Part shown: positions 24,430 to 32,404 of the stretch, one piece after another
Layout of the letters: each line of letters begins with the position of its first letter
How positions within the stretch are numbered: the stretch's first letter is position 1
Assembly: GCF_026339735.1 (NCBI RefSeq)
Contig: NZ_JAPEQG010000001.1
Coordinates: 4,340,001-4,404,000, forward strand
Length of the DNA stretch: 64,000 nt
Direction: 5' to 3'
DNA from: Streptomyces sp. NBC_01669
Lineage (GTDB): Bacteria > Actinomycetota > Actinomycetes > Streptomycetales > Streptomycetaceae
Position numbers and translations under genes: made by a program
The notes under the pieces: generated by a model
The model's database searches: none
What the model was told of the DNA's origin: nothing
What the model saw: the letters and a program-made list of their open reading frames with translations, nothing else

Positions 24430-25325
24430 AGCCGCTCCAGCTGTCGCTCGGCCAGGGTCCGGATGTCCTTCTTGCTGATCGGCGTGGTGTCGAAGATGTT
24501 GATGTCGAACATGACGTCGCCGCGCTGGGCGATGGCCCGCGCCTGGTAGACAGGCAGGTAGCCCGGCTTGTTCACCACCTTGTACAGGAAGTAGCGGCCG
24601 TTGCCGCTGCCCTTGATCGGATCGCCCTCGTTGCCCGCGCCGTCCTTGGCGTAGGGCATGTAACTCAGCTGATCGTTCGCATGGTCGGACGCCCCGAGCT
24701 CTGCACCGGAGCGGAACTGCACGAGGCGGATGCCTACATCGCGGTACTGCCCCTGCGACCAGTTGGCGGCCGCGATCCGGCGGATGTCGGCCTCCGCGAG
24801 CGATTCGAACATGTAGTCCTCGCTCTTGAACTCCCGCGCGTACGCGTCCAGGGACATCCAGCCCTTGGTCGGCAACGGGAACCTGGCGTTGCGCATCCCC
24901 GAGGGCTTGCTGACGAGCAGCTCGCGCAGATCGCCGTCCGTCTTCAACTGCCGGTCCTGCGACACGGGCAGCGGGTCCGGGACCTTGTCCGCGGGCAGCG
25001 CCCTGGCCGGGTAGGCCAGGTTCGGCTGTGACAGGGCGGGCAGCGGTGTCGGCGCCCGGTCGGCCTGCACGCCGTAACCGACGGCGGTGCCGCCCGCGAT
25101 CCCGAGCACCGCGGCGGCGGCGATCAGCAGGGTCGTACGACCACGGGGCCGCGGCTTCACCGGCGCCGGAACGGGACCTGGCTCGGGGCCGGCAACAGGA
25201 GCGGGAACGACTGCGGGTGGTGCTGCGGGCGGCTCTACGGCCTGGACCGCCACCTCGACCTGCGCGGGCGGCTCGGCCGGCCCGTCAGGAATGGTGTCTT
25301 TCGGTTCCAAAATGGGTCCCCCCAC
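24426..25325 (-). CDS. Membrane-anchored hypothetical protein A of a three-gene operon
   Basis: 299 residues if GTG 25325 is used (MGGPILEPKDT); TTG 25310, 8 bp after GGGGGGA, is an alternative. A Pro/Ala/Glu-rich tail of about 60 residues, a transmembrane helix (LLIAAAAVLGIAGGTAVGYG) and an external domain with LRELLVSKPSG, KGWMSLDAYAREFKSEDYMF and a long KNDQLSYMPYAKD-like segment. It is the first gene of the overlapping set and divergent from the DsrE gene. Function unknown. Confidence 0.8.
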   Translation of the reverse strand: MGGPILEPKDTIPDGPAEPPAQVEVAVQAVEPPAAPPAVVPAPVAGPEPGPVPAPVKPRPRGRTTLLIAAAAVLGIAGGTAVGYGVQADRAPTPLPALSQPNLAYPARALPADKVPDPLPVSQDRQLKTDGDLRELLVSKPSGMRNARFPLPTKGWMSLDAYAREFKSEDYMFESLAEADIRRIAAANWSQGQYRDVGIRLVQFRSGAELGASDHANDQLSYMPYAKDGAGNEGDPIKGSGNGRYFLYKVVNKPGYLPVYQARAIAQRGDVMFDINIFDTTPISKKDIRTLAERQLERL

Positions 25326-25416
25326 GAGACCTGAGGCACAGATGCCATTACCTGCGCACCCAACTGACCCATGGCGGTGGGGTGGGGTTGTGCGGCCGAC
25401 GATTACAGTTCGGCAT

Positions 25417-25779
25417 ATGCCGAAGAAGCTCGTGATCAAGGTGACCGCAGGTGCCGACTCCCCCGAGCGCTGCTCACAGGCGTTCACGGTGGCGGCGGTC
25501 GCCGTCGCCAGCGGTGTGGAGGTCTCGCTCTGGCTGACCGGCGAATCCTCCTGGTTCTCCCTGCCGGGCCGCGCCGCCGAGTTCGAACTGCCGCACGCCG
25601 CACCGCTGCCGGACCTGATCGAGTCGATTCAGGCGGGCGGCCTGATCACCCTCTGCACCCAGTGCGCGGCTCGGCGCGACATCACCGAGAACGACGTACT
25701 GGAAGGTGTACGGATCGCGGGCGCCCAGGTCTTCGTCAGCGAGGTCATGGCGGACGGCGTCCAGGCCCTCGTCTACTGA
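25417..25779 (+). CDS. DsrE-family protein
   Basis: 120 residues from ATG 25417 (MPKKLVIKVT). It has the DsrE/peroxiredoxin-like fold pattern GADSPERCSQAFTVAAVAVA, LTGESSWFSLPG and LITLCTQCAARR. The CTQC pair near residue 90 could accept sulfur. DsrE proteins carry persulfide sulfur in trafficking pathways, which fits the nearby sulfurtransferase genes. The start lies 9 bp after a TACAGT element with no ribosome site, so the message is probably leaderless. Confidence 0.88.
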   Translation: MPKKLVIKVTAGADSPERCSQAFTVAAVAVASGVEVSLWLTGESSWFSLPGRAAEFELPHAAPLPDLIESIQAGGLITLCTQCAARRDITENDVLEGVRIAGAQVFVSEVMADGVQALVY

Positions 25780-25810
25780 CGGTTCTTCCTGCCGACGGCG
25801 GACGGTTCCG

Positions 25811-26071
25811 CTACTGGCGGCGCTTCTTGCCGTCGAGCTCGTCCCACCACTCGTCCGACTTCGGGTCGCCGGACGGATCGTCCCACCAGCGGTCCTCCGG
25901 CCCCCGCCGGTTGGCGACCATCGCCGCGAGGGGCGGGATGACCATGGCGACCACGCACATTCCGACGGCGACGGGCATCGACCAGAGCCGCACGAAGGCC
26001 CAGGCGGAGACGAAAAGGACGATGCATCCGCCCATCATCAGGAAGTAGCGCCGACGGCGCCGGGCGTACAT
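25811..26071 (-). CDS. DUF3099 family small membrane protein
   Basis: 86 residues from ATG 26071 (MYARRRRRYF). An Arg-rich start, two transmembrane helices (about 9-27 and 32-50), then a charged cytoplasmic tail with RWWDDPSGDPKSDEWWDEL. This matches the actinobacterial DUF3099 family of unknown function. It is convergent with the DsrE gene. Confidence 0.88.
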   Translation of the reverse strand: MYARRRRRYFLMMGGCIVLFVSAWAFVRLWSMPVAVGMCVVAMVIPPLAAMVANRRGPEDRWWDDPSGDPKSDEWWDELDGKKRRQ

Positions 26072-26146
26072 GACTCAAGCGTAGGCCCGATCCCGGCCCG
26101 TGCGCCCGGCACGGACGGGCCCGCGCACACCCGGTGGACGGCGCGA

Positions 26147-26196
26147 AGGGCCGTACCCCGGTTCAGAAGGCGTCCAACCCCCTGGGGTACGGCCCT
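26147..26196. terminator. 13-bp stem terminator after DUF1416 gene
   Basis: Arms AGGGCCGTACCCC (26147-26159) and GGGGTACGGCCCT (26184-26196), perfectly complementary, with a 24-nt loop. It lies 22 bp past the stop of the DUF1416 gene, so it ends the sulfurtransferase operon. Confidence 0.75.
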
Positions 26197-26217
26197 CCGG
26201 CCGATCTGTGCCGCGGA

Positions 26218-26505
26218 TCAGACGGCGATGGCCACCTCGGAGAGGCCACCGGTCTGCGCGACGACCGTGCGGTCGGCGCTGCCGCCCGGGACGAGGGCGC
26301 GCAGCGTCCAGGTGCCTTCGGCCGCGTAGAAACGGAACTGTCCGGTCGCCGAGGTCGGGACCTCGGCGGTGAACTCGCCGGTCGAGTCCAGCAGACGGAC
26401 GTAACCGGTCACCGGCTCGCCGTCGCGGGTCACGCTGCCCTGGATCGTGGTCTCACCGGGCTTGATCGTCGAAGCGTCGGGGCCGCCGGCCTTTGCTCCA
26501 CACAT
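26218..26505 (-). CDS. DUF1416 protein, sulfurtransferase-linked
   Basis: 95 residues from ATG 26505 with AAGGA 8 bp upstream. It begins MCGAKAGGPDASTIKPGETT and continues as an Ig-like or transthyretin-like beta sandwich (VTGYVRLLDSTGEFTAEV, GQFRFYAAEGTWTLRAL). In actinobacteria DUF1416 regularly follows the CysA-type thiosulfate sulfurtransferase gene, as here 49 bp downstream. The conserved Cys2 may take part in sulfur transfer; that role is inferred. Confidence 0.88.
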   Translation of the reverse strand: MCGAKAGGPDASTIKPGETTIQGSVTRDGEPVTGYVRLLDSTGEFTAEVPTSATGQFRFYAAEGTWTLRALVPGGSADRTVVAQTGGLSEVAIAV

Positions 26506-26554
26506 GGTGTTCTGTCCTTCTGGTCGGGGTCGGGGTGGTCCAGGTCGCGCGGAG

Positions 26555-27400
26555 TTACTTGTTGGCGCCGAGCTCGATCGGCACGCCGACGAGGGAGCCG
26601 TACTCGGTCCACGAGCCATCGTAGTTCTTGACGTTCTCCTGGCCGAGCAGCTGGTGCAGCACGAACCAGGTCAGGGCCGAGCGCTCACCGATGCGGCAGT
26701 ACGCGATGGTGTCCTTCGACAGGTCGACCTGCTCGTCCTCGTAGAGGGCCTTGAGCTCGTCGTCCGACTTGAAGGTGCCGTCGTCGTTGGCGTTCTTCGA
26801 CCACGGGATGTTGCGCGCGGTCGGGACGTGACCCGGACGCTGCGACTGCTCCTGCGGGAGGTGCGCCGGGGCGAGCAGCTTGCCGCTGAACTCGTCGGGC
26901 GAACGGACGTCGACCAGGTTCTGGTTGCCGATCGCTGCCACGACGTCGTCGCGGTAGGCGCGGATCGACTGGTCCTGGGCCTGGGCCTTGTACTGGGTGG
27001 CCGGGCGGGACGGGATCTGGTCGCCGTCGACCAGGTCGCGGGAGTCGAGCTCCCACTTCTTGCGGCCGCCGTCGAGCAGGCGGACGTCCTGGTGACCGTA
27101 GAGCTTGAAGTACCAGAACGCGTAGGACGCGAACCAGTTGTTGTTGCCGCCGTAGAGCACGACCGTGGTGTCGTTGCCGATGCCCTTCTCGGACAGGAGC
27201 TTCTCGAAGCCGGCCTGGTCGATGAAGTCACGGCGGACCGGGTCCTGGAGGTCCTTGGTCCAGTCGATCCGGATCGCGTTCTTGATGTGGTTCTTCTCGT
27301 ACGCCGAGGTGTCCTCGTCGACCTCGACAAGAGCAACCTTCGGGTCGTCGATGTGGGCCTCGACCCAGTCGGCGTCTACGAGGACGTCACTGCGGCTCAT
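26555..27400 (-). CDS. sseA: Thiosulfate/3-mercaptopyruvate sulfurtransferase
   Basis: 281 residues from ATG 27400 with GGAGGAG upstream. Two rhodanese domains: an inactive N-terminal one (VLVDADWVEAHIDDPKVALV) and a catalytic C-terminal one with Cys235 in YCRIGERSAL. The CRxGxR loop is that of the TST/CysA class. The enzyme moves sulfane sulfur from thiosulfate to a thiophilic acceptor. Upstream lies a short Cys-containing leader peptide followed by a hairpin, suggesting attenuation in response to cysteine supply. Alternative symbols for this family are cysA and sseA. Confidence 0.92.
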   Translation of the reverse strand: MSRSDVLVDADWVEAHIDDPKVALVEVDEDTSAYEKNHIKNAIRIDWTKDLQDPVRRDFIDQAGFEKLLSEKGIGNDTTVVLYGGNNNWFASYAFWYFKLYGHQDVRLLDGGRKKWELDSRDLVDGDQIPSRPATQYKAQAQDQSIRAYRDDVVAAIGNQNLVDVRSPDEFSGKLLAPAHLPQEQSQRPGHVPTARNIPWSKNANDDGTFKSDDELKALYEDEQVDLSKDTIAYCRIGERSALTWFVLHQLLGQENVKNYDGSWTEYGSLVGVPIELGANK

Positions 27401-27524
27401 TCTGTTCTCCTCCGGGGCAGTCTGCGGCGAGATGGTGCGGGGTGCGGATGTACGGGGGCGCGTTTCTGCGCGTACACACATGCACGGAAATGGGCCCTGA
27501 CAGTGGTCGAAGGGCCGGGGGAAT

Positions 27525-27544
27525 GCGGGATGTGACGATCCCGC
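27525..27544 (-). promoter_or_regulatory. Hairpin directly after the leader peptide stop
   Basis: GCGGGAT, loop of six, ATCCCGC: a perfect 7-bp stem whose first base adjoins the leader-peptide stop codon. A second possible stem, GGCCCT/AGGGCC, lies at 27493-27515. Such paired stems between a Cys-rich leader and a sulfur gene suit ribosome-mediated attenuation; the switching mechanism itself is inferred. Confidence 0.5.
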
Positions 27545-27652
27545 TCAGACAGTGCGACAGAGCATGGCGGCGACGCGGCACAGGTCTACTGCCCGCCGCT
27601 TCGTGAGATCCGCCTGGCCCCGCTGAGGGAGACCGCTAATAGAGCACTGCAT
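27545..27652 (-). CDS. Putative leader peptide upstream of sulfurtransferase
   Basis: 35 codons from ATG 27652 to TGA 27545-27547. The C-terminal part TKRRAVDLCRVAAMLCRTV has the K-R-R-x-V-D-L-C-R arrangement typical of the actinobacterial leader peptides found before sulfur and cysteine genes. Cys codons at the DLCR and MLCR positions are where ribosomes would stall when cysteinyl-tRNA is scarce. It is on the same strand as, and 144 bp before, the sulfurtransferase gene. The true start may be internal. Confidence 0.72.
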   Translation of the reverse strand: MQCSISGLPQRGQADLTKRRAVDLCRVAAMLCRTV

Positions 27653-27750
27653 GGGACCGATCGTAGGGACGTGTGGGCGGACATGTCACCGCCGTGTCGC
27701 ATCATGAGACACGATCGTCCGCAATGTGGGACAGTGGATCGATTACGGTG

Positions 27751-27773
27751 CCGCCCGGACCGGCACCGGGCGG
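27751..27773. terminator. Terminator hairpin between DUF2993 and leader-peptide genes
   Basis: CCGCCCGG (27751-27758), 7-nt loop, CCGGGCGG (27766-27773). It lies about 95 bp past the DUF2993 stop. The remaining sequence 27653-27750 must hold the promoter of the sulfur operon; an imperfect GTGTC/GACAC repeat is seen near 27702-27720. Confidence 0.6.
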
Positions 27774-27868
27774 AGCGTGTCCTTCAGCCATCTGCGGGTC
27801 GGACGAGTCCGTCTCACTATGTGGCGCAGCAGCTGTGGAACGTCCTACCCAGCCTGCGCGCGGTTCAT

Positions 27869-28558
27869 CTATCCCGCGAGCCGGATGTCCGAGCCCGTCA
27901 CCGAGATCTCCAGACCGTCCTTCGTCGGCTCGATCCGCTGCAGCTTCAGCCCGCTCGGCAGGGCGCCGATCTCCCGCTCGAAGTCGGTCTTCCTGCGCAC
28001 CAGGCCTTCGAGTCCGGGAATGCCCTCGCCCGGCACCTTGTCCGCGTGCACCCGCACGGTGCGGCCGTCGACGAGGGTGACGGTGGAGGTCACGCTGCGC
28101 GTGAGGGTGCGGCCGAGGATGTCGACGGCGCCGGTCACCTTCACCTTGCCGTTGCCGCCGTACTCGACGACGACGCCGTCGTCGGCCGCGTGCGTCAGGT
28201 CCTCGTACGAGATGGTCGCCGTGCCCGTGGCCCGGGCGGCGGTGGCGGCGGCGAAGCCGTCGGCCAGCGTGACGTCGTGGAGTTCGGCCTTCATCTCGCT
28301 GATCCGGATCCTGCGCCCGCCGGCGGCGGTCTCGATGCCGGTCAGCTTGATGTCGACCTGGTCGAGCGCCGATCCGGCGACCTGGGTCAGAAAGGGGAAA
28401 CCCCTGATGGAGACGTCCGTCGAATCGACCGTGCCCCCGCGGACCTCGATCCGGCCCGCGGCCTCGGACTCGGCGAAGTACACCGCGGCCCGGTCGACGA
28501 CGATGAAGATGCCGCCCAGGACCACCACGACGACCAGCAGTATTCGCAGTGCACGCAT
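27869..28558 (-). CDS. DUF2993 (LmeA-like) membrane protein
   Basis: 229 residues from ATG 28558 (MRALRILLVV), preceded by GGGGGAAG. One N-terminal transmembrane helix (residues 5-24) is followed by a beta-rich domain typical of DUF2993: DSTDVSIRGFPFLTQV, MKAELHDVTLADGF, a TATISYEDL turn and a C-terminal LEISVTGSDIRLAG. The mycobacterial member LmeA binds phosphoinositides and acts in lipomannan elongation. A similar lipid-binding role is possible. Confidence 0.88.
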   Translation of the reverse strand: MRALRILLVVVVVLGGIFIVVDRAAVYFAESEAAGRIEVRGGTVDSTDVSIRGFPFLTQVAGSALDQVDIKLTGIETAAGGRRIRISEMKAELHDVTLADGFAAATAARATGTATISYEDLTHAADDGVVVEYGGNGKVKVTGAVDILGRTLTRSVTSTVTLVDGRTVRVHADKVPGEGIPGLEGLVRRKTDFEREIGALPSGLKLQRIEPTKDGLEISVTGSDIRLAG

Positions 28559-28694
28559 GCCCGTTCTTCCCCCCACCCTGCCGTCCGCCCGGACCCCCTG
28601 GCGGCCGTGAGCCCACTGTGGCCGCACGACACGCCCGGGGTGATCGACGAGCCCGGGCCCCTCCGCGGTTCCCGGTCCGCGGCGGTCCCGCGGG

Positions 28695-30065
28695 TCAGGA
28701 GACCGCGCGGCCGATCAGATACACGGCGGGGGCGGCGGCGGTGAGCGGCAGCGCCACCCCGGCCGTCATGTGCACAAAACGTGACGGGTAGTCGTAGCTC
28801 GCCACCCGCAGCCCGATCAGCGCGCAGCCACCGGCCGCGAACCCGAGGAAGGCACCCTTCGCGCCCAGGTCGGTGAGCCCACCGGCCGCGACACCGGCGC
28901 CCGCGGCGGCGAGCAGCGCCACCACGACCGAGGCGGGTCCGGGCACCGGCAGCGCCCTGGCGAGCACGGCGACCGCGACAGCCACACAGCCGACTGTCAC
29001 GGCGTCCGGCGCCGCCGCGAGATGCCCGGCGGCGAGGATCGCCAGGGCGGCCGAGGCGACGGTGGCCATCAGCCCGTACATCCGCTCGTCGGCGCCCGCA
29101 TGGCTGCGCAGCTGCAGGACGACGGTGAGCAGCACCCAGATGCCGAGGGTGCCGAGGATCGCCGCTGGGGCGTTGTCCCGGCCCGCGACGAGCAGCACGA
29201 CATCGGCGACGAACCCGCCGGCGAAGGCGAGCGCGATGCCCTGCCGGGCGGGCCACATGCCGTTGAGCCGGAACCAGCCGGCGGCGGTCACGGCCTGGAG
29301 GAGCACCAGCGGCACGAAGAGCGCGTACTGCCCGATCGCGGCGCCGAGGGCGAGCAGCAGCCCGAGCCCCGCGGTGATCGCCGCAGGCTGCATCCCCGGC
29401 GCGATGATCGGCGAACGGCCCTCGGCGCGGGCGCGCTGGGCGTCGGTGATGCGGCTGTTGCCCAGGGTGGTGGGCGCGGTGTAGCCGGAGGCGTCCTGCG
29501 CGGCCGCCGCGGCCGGTACCGGGGCGGCCGCCGGGACCTCGGGGGGCAGCGGGTACGAGCCGGAGGCGCCCTGCGGAATCGGATATCCGGCGTCGACGGC
29601 GGGGCCGGCGGCGGCCGCGACGGGCTGCTGCGGCGCCTGCGCCGGGTACGACTGCTCGTACTGGGGCTGCTCGTACTGGGGCTGCCCGTGCTGGGGCTGC
29701 TCGTGCTGCTGGGCGTAGGGCTGCCCGTGCTGAGGCTGCGCATACTGCTGGGCGTAGGGCTGCTCGTACTGAGGCTGCGCATACTGCTGGGCGTAGGGCT
29801 GCTCGTACTGAGGCTGCGCATACTGCTGCGGCTGCCCGTACTCGGGCTGCTGCGGCTGCTGCGTGGGCTGGACGGCCGGCTGGTACTGGGTGTCCCAGGT
29901 CTGGCCCTCCCAGGTCTGTGCGACCCCGGGGTCCTGGACCGCCTGGTTCTGGTCGTACGGGACCTGCTGCCCGTACGACTGCGGTTCCAGGCCGTTTCCG
30001 TATCCGTAACCGGTCCCGGTCCCGGGCTCCTGCCCGTACGGACGCTGCTGATCGCTGTTGCTCAT
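28695..30065 (-). CDS. Tyr/Gln/Pro-rich multi-pass membrane protein
   Basis: 456 residues from ATG 30065 (MSNSDQQRPY). Residues 1-190 are a low-complexity Gln/Tyr/Pro/Ala tail containing three near-identical 13-residue repeats (QYAQPQYEQPYAQ). Residues 245-456 contain about eight hydrophobic helices (LGLLLALGAAIGQYALFVPL, VLLQAVTAAGWF and others). This resembles the hypothetical membrane proteins next to MoaD in Streptomyces. Its function is unknown. Confidence 0.85.
   Translation of the reverse strand: MSNSDQQRPYGQEPGTGTGYGYGNGLEPQSYGQQVPYDQNQAVQDPGVAQTWEGQTWDTQYQPAVQPTQQPQQPEYGQPQQYAQPQYEQPYAQQYAQPQYEQPYAQQYAQPQHGQPYAQQHEQPQHGQPQYEQPQYEQSYPAQAPQQPVAAAAGPAVDAGYPIPQGASGSYPLPPEVPAAAPVPAAAAAQDASGYTAPTTLGNSRITDAQRARAEGRSPIIAPGMQPAAITAGLGLLLALGAAIGQYALFVPLVLLQAVTAAGWFRLNGMWPARQGIALAFAGGFVADVVLLVAGRDNAPAAILGTLGIWVLLTVVLQLRSHAGADERMYGLMATVASAALAILAAGHLAAAPDAVTVGCVAVAVAVLARALPVPGPASVVVALLAAAGAGVAAGGLTDLGAKGAFLGFAAGGCALIGLRVASYDYPSRFVHMTAGVALPLTAAAPAVYLIGRAVS
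29713..29829. repeat. 39-bp coding minisatellite, three copies
   Basis: The unit starting GCGTAGGGCTGC repeats at 29713, 29752 and 29791 with a few substitutions and keeps the reading frame, giving 13-residue repeats in the membrane-protein tail. Copies two and three are nearly identical, as expected of slippage or unequal crossing over. Confidence 0.85.
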
Positions 30066-30075
30066 GTGCTGCGGT

Positions 30076-30330
30076 TCACCCTCCTGCGAACGGCGGGAGC
30101 ACCTCGACCGTGCCGCCCTCGGCAAGGCGTACGGTCTCATGGCTGCGGGTCCCCACGGGGTCACCGTCGATCAGGAACGAGCACCGTTGCAGCACTCGGG
30201 TGAGCTCACCGGGGTGCCGCTTACGCACCGCGTCGAGCGCCTCGGCGAGCGTCGCGGCTGCGTATGGCTCCTCCGCGGTCCCGGCGGCGGCCTTGGCGGC
30301 GGCCCAGTAGCGGATGGTTCCCGCTGGCAT
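30076..30330 (-). CDS. MoaD/ThiS-like small sulfur-carrier protein
   Basis: 84 residues from ATG 30330 (MPAGTIRYWA), with GAAGGGAG upstream. The beta-grasp fold is evident in TIRYWAAAKAAAG, ALDAVRKRHPGELTRVLQRC and VEVLPPFAGG. The C-terminal Gly-Gly is required for adenylation and thiocarboxylation by an E1-like enzyme. The gene start is 11 bp after the membrane-protein start region on the same strand, so the genes are probably co-transcribed. Confidence 0.9.
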   Translation of the reverse strand: MPAGTIRYWAAAKAAAGTAEEPYAAATLAEALDAVRKRHPGELTRVLQRCSFLIDGDPVGTRSHETVRLAEGGTVEVLPPFAGG

Positions 30331-30371
30331 GGCGACGCTCCCTTCGTCTCGCATCAGCTGTCCATGATGAA

Positions 30372-31265
30372 TCACTCCGCCACCGCCCAGTCCGCGATCC
30401 GGGTGAGCAAGCTCTCGTCCGCCGCGTTCTCGGCGTGCCCCATGCCGGGCTGCAGCCACAGTTCGGCACCGCCCTGTGCCGCGTCGGCCAGCATGCGGGG
30501 GTGGTCGAGCGGGAAGTAGGGGTCCTGGTCGCCGTGCACGATGAGCAGCGGCGCCGGGGCGATCAGCGGGACCGCCTCGACCGGGGAGAGCGGCACGGGG
30601 TCCCACTCCTTGCGGTCGATCCGGGTGCGGAAGCCGTACCGGCCGACCAGCCGACCGGTGGGCCGGGTCACCACCCAGTGCAGGCGCCGCATCGGGGCCG
30701 TACCCCGGTAGTACCAGCGGGCGGGAGCACTCACGGCCACCACCGCATCCGCGTGCGCTTCGATGCGCCCCCCGTGCGCGGAAACCGGACGAGCGAGCTG
30801 TGCCGTGTCCGGAGAGGTCCCGGGAGCCGTATACAGCGCCCCGTGCCGGAGCACCACGGACCCGCCCATCGAGAACCCGACCGTCACCACCCGCCGGTGT
30901 CCGAGCGAGCGCGCCCACGCCACCGCGGCCGCCAGATCCAGCACCTCGCGGTCACCGACCGTCGACCGGCCCCCGGATCCTCCGTGCCCCCGGAAGGAGA
31001 ACGTGATCACGGCCGCACGCTGGGCGAACACCCCCGCCGCGCGCCGCACGGCCGGCCGGTCCACCGAACCGGTGAATCCGTGCGCGACCACGATCGCCGT
31101 GCCGGCGTCCCCGCCATCGGCGCCGGGGGCGGCACCGGTCGTACACGGTTCGTACACCGCCTCGATCGGCAGCCCGTCATCCGTCCGCAACGTGGTGCGC
31201 CGGGCTCCCGGCGTGATCAAGCGAACAGAAGAACCCCGAAACGGACTCTCGGACACAGAACTCAT
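30372..31265 (-). CDS. Alpha/beta hydrolase
   Basis: 297 residues from ATG 31265 (MSSVSESPFR). It has AIVVAHGFTGSVDRPAVRRA, a nucleophile elbow GFSMGGS, LLIVHGDQDPYFP with the acid residue and a final GMGHAENAADE with the catalytic His. The oxyanion-hole segment HGFTG is typical of lipase or esterase-like enzymes. The substrate is not known. It is divergent from glnR, sharing a 311-bp gap. Confidence 0.9.
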   Translation of the reverse strand: MSSVSESPFRGSSVRLITPGARRTTLRTDDGLPIEAVYEPCTTGAAPGADGGDAGTAIVVAHGFTGSVDRPAVRRAAGVFAQRAAVITFSFRGHGGSGGRSTVGDREVLDLAAAVAWARSLGHRRVVTVGFSMGGSVVLRHGALYTAPGTSPDTAQLARPVSAHGGRIEAHADAVVAVSAPARWYYRGTAPMRRLHWVVTRPTGRLVGRYGFRTRIDRKEWDPVPLSPVEAVPLIAPAPLLIVHGDQDPYFPLDHPRMLADAAQGGAELWLQPGMGHAENAADESLLTRIADWAVAE

Positions 31266-31287
31266 GTGGGCTATTCTGCTGGGAAGA

Positions 31288-31319
31288 GGATCCGGGCAAT
31301 GCAGCCCCCGGGTCCTTTT
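31288..31319 (+). terminator. Rho-independent-like hairpin in the glnR leader region
   Basis: GGATCCGGG (31288-31296), 10-nt loop, CCCGGGTCC (31307-31315), then TTTT. It is one of the few stems in this window followed by a U-tract. It lies upstream of glnR, in the 311-bp gap 31266-31576, and could end a short transcript or attenuate. A GTTAC-N6-GTTTC element at 31336-31351 weakly resembles half of a GlnR box. A CCCGGG-CCCCA-CCCGGG stem lies near 31457-31473. Confidence 0.45.
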
Positions 31320-31576
31320 GTGCTTTACGCGCGTTGTTACGACGACGTTTCGACAAGCTCAGCGGTCGCAGGGCGCGGGACCGCACCGTAAAACACGTAT
31401 GACAACCGTCGTACGGCAGCAGCACGAAAAACGTACGAAGAAGTGCCGCAGATCTCCCCCGGGCCCCACCCGGGAGTGCCCCTCTCGCAGGGAACGAGGA
31501 GGACCGACGTAATGGGCGAGCAAGGCAAGCAAATCGTGCACGATCATCGACCGACGACCCGGGCAGGTGGGCGGCG

Positions 31577-32380
31577 ATGAGTTCACTGCTGCTTCTCACC
31601 AACGCTCTTCAACCGTCGACGGAGGTGCTTCCCGCCCTCGGCCTCCTGCTGCACAACGTGCGGGTGGCCCCCGCCGAGGGACCCGCTCTCGTCGACACCC
31701 CGGGTGCCGACGTCATCCTGGTCGACGGCCGCCGCGACCTGCCGCAGGTGCGGTCGCTGTGTCAGCTGCTGCGGTCCACCGGACCGGGCTGTCCGCTGAT
31801 ACTCGTCGTGACGGAGGGCGGTCTCGCGGCCGTCACCGCCGACTGGGGTATCGACGACGTGCTGCTGGACACCGCGGGACCGGCCGAGGTCGAGGCCCGG
31901 CTGCGGCTGGCCACCGGCCGGCAGCAGCTCACCTCCGACGACTCCCCGATGGAGATCCGCAGCGGTGATCTCTCGGTCGACGAGGCGACCTACAGCGCAA
32001 AACTGAAGGGCCGGGTCCTCGACCTGACCTTCAAGGAATTCGAACTGCTCAAGTACCTCGCACAGCACCCGGGCCGGGTCTTCACCCGCGCCCAGCTGCT
32101 GCAGGAGGTCTGGGGCTACGACTACTTCGGCGGTACCCGGACGGTCGACGTCCATGTCCGGCGGCTGCGCGCCAAGCTCGGCCCCGAGCACGAGTCGCTG
32201 ATCGGCACGGTCCGCAACGTCGGCTACCGCTTCGTCACACCGGAGAAGGTGGAGCGCGCCGCCGAGGAGGCGAAGTCCCAGGCGGCGGCGAAGGCGGCCG
32301 CCGAACCACCCACCCGTTCGGAGCAGCCCTCCGTGGCCGAGGTCATGGAAGATGCCCCGGTCCGGCCTGCCAACAGGTAG
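31577..32380 (+). CDS. glnR: Nitrogen global regulator GlnR
   Basis: 267 residues from ATG 31577 with GGTGGGCGG upstream. The atypical receiver (MSSLLLLTNALQPSTEVLPA) has Asp50 in VILVDGRRD, the invariant Asp that in GlnR is not phosphorylated but holds the dimer. The C-terminal OmpR-type winged helix (residues 130-225) has DLTFKEFELLKYLAQHPGRV, GGTRTVDVHVRRLRAKL and RNVGYRF. The last 40 residues are a Lys/Ala/Glu tail. GlnR activates or represses glnA, amtB, nirB, ureA and other nitrogen genes. The LacI gene follows. Confidence 0.97.
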   Translation: MSSLLLLTNALQPSTEVLPALGLLLHNVRVAPAEGPALVDTPGADVILVDGRRDLPQVRSLCQLLRSTGPGCPLILVVTEGGLAAVTADWGIDDVLLDTAGPAEVEARLRLATGRQQLTSDDSPMEIRSGDLSVDEATYSAKLKGRVLDLTFKEFELLKYLAQHPGRVFTRAQLLQEVWGYDYFGGTRTVDVHVRRLRAKLGPEHESLIGTVRNVGYRFVTPEKVERAAEEAKSQAAAKAAAEPPTRSEQPSVAEVMEDAPVRPANR

Positions 32381-32391
32381 GTCCATCCGCG

Positions 32392-32397
32392 TAGACT
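32392..32397 (+). promoter_or_regulatory. Probable -10 element (TAGACT) of a leaderless promoter
   Basis: TAGACT lies 7 bp before the GTG at 32405, with no ribosome site between. This spacing places transcription start at or next to the start codon. Confidence 0.5.
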
Positions 32398-32404
32398 GCC
32401 GCGC

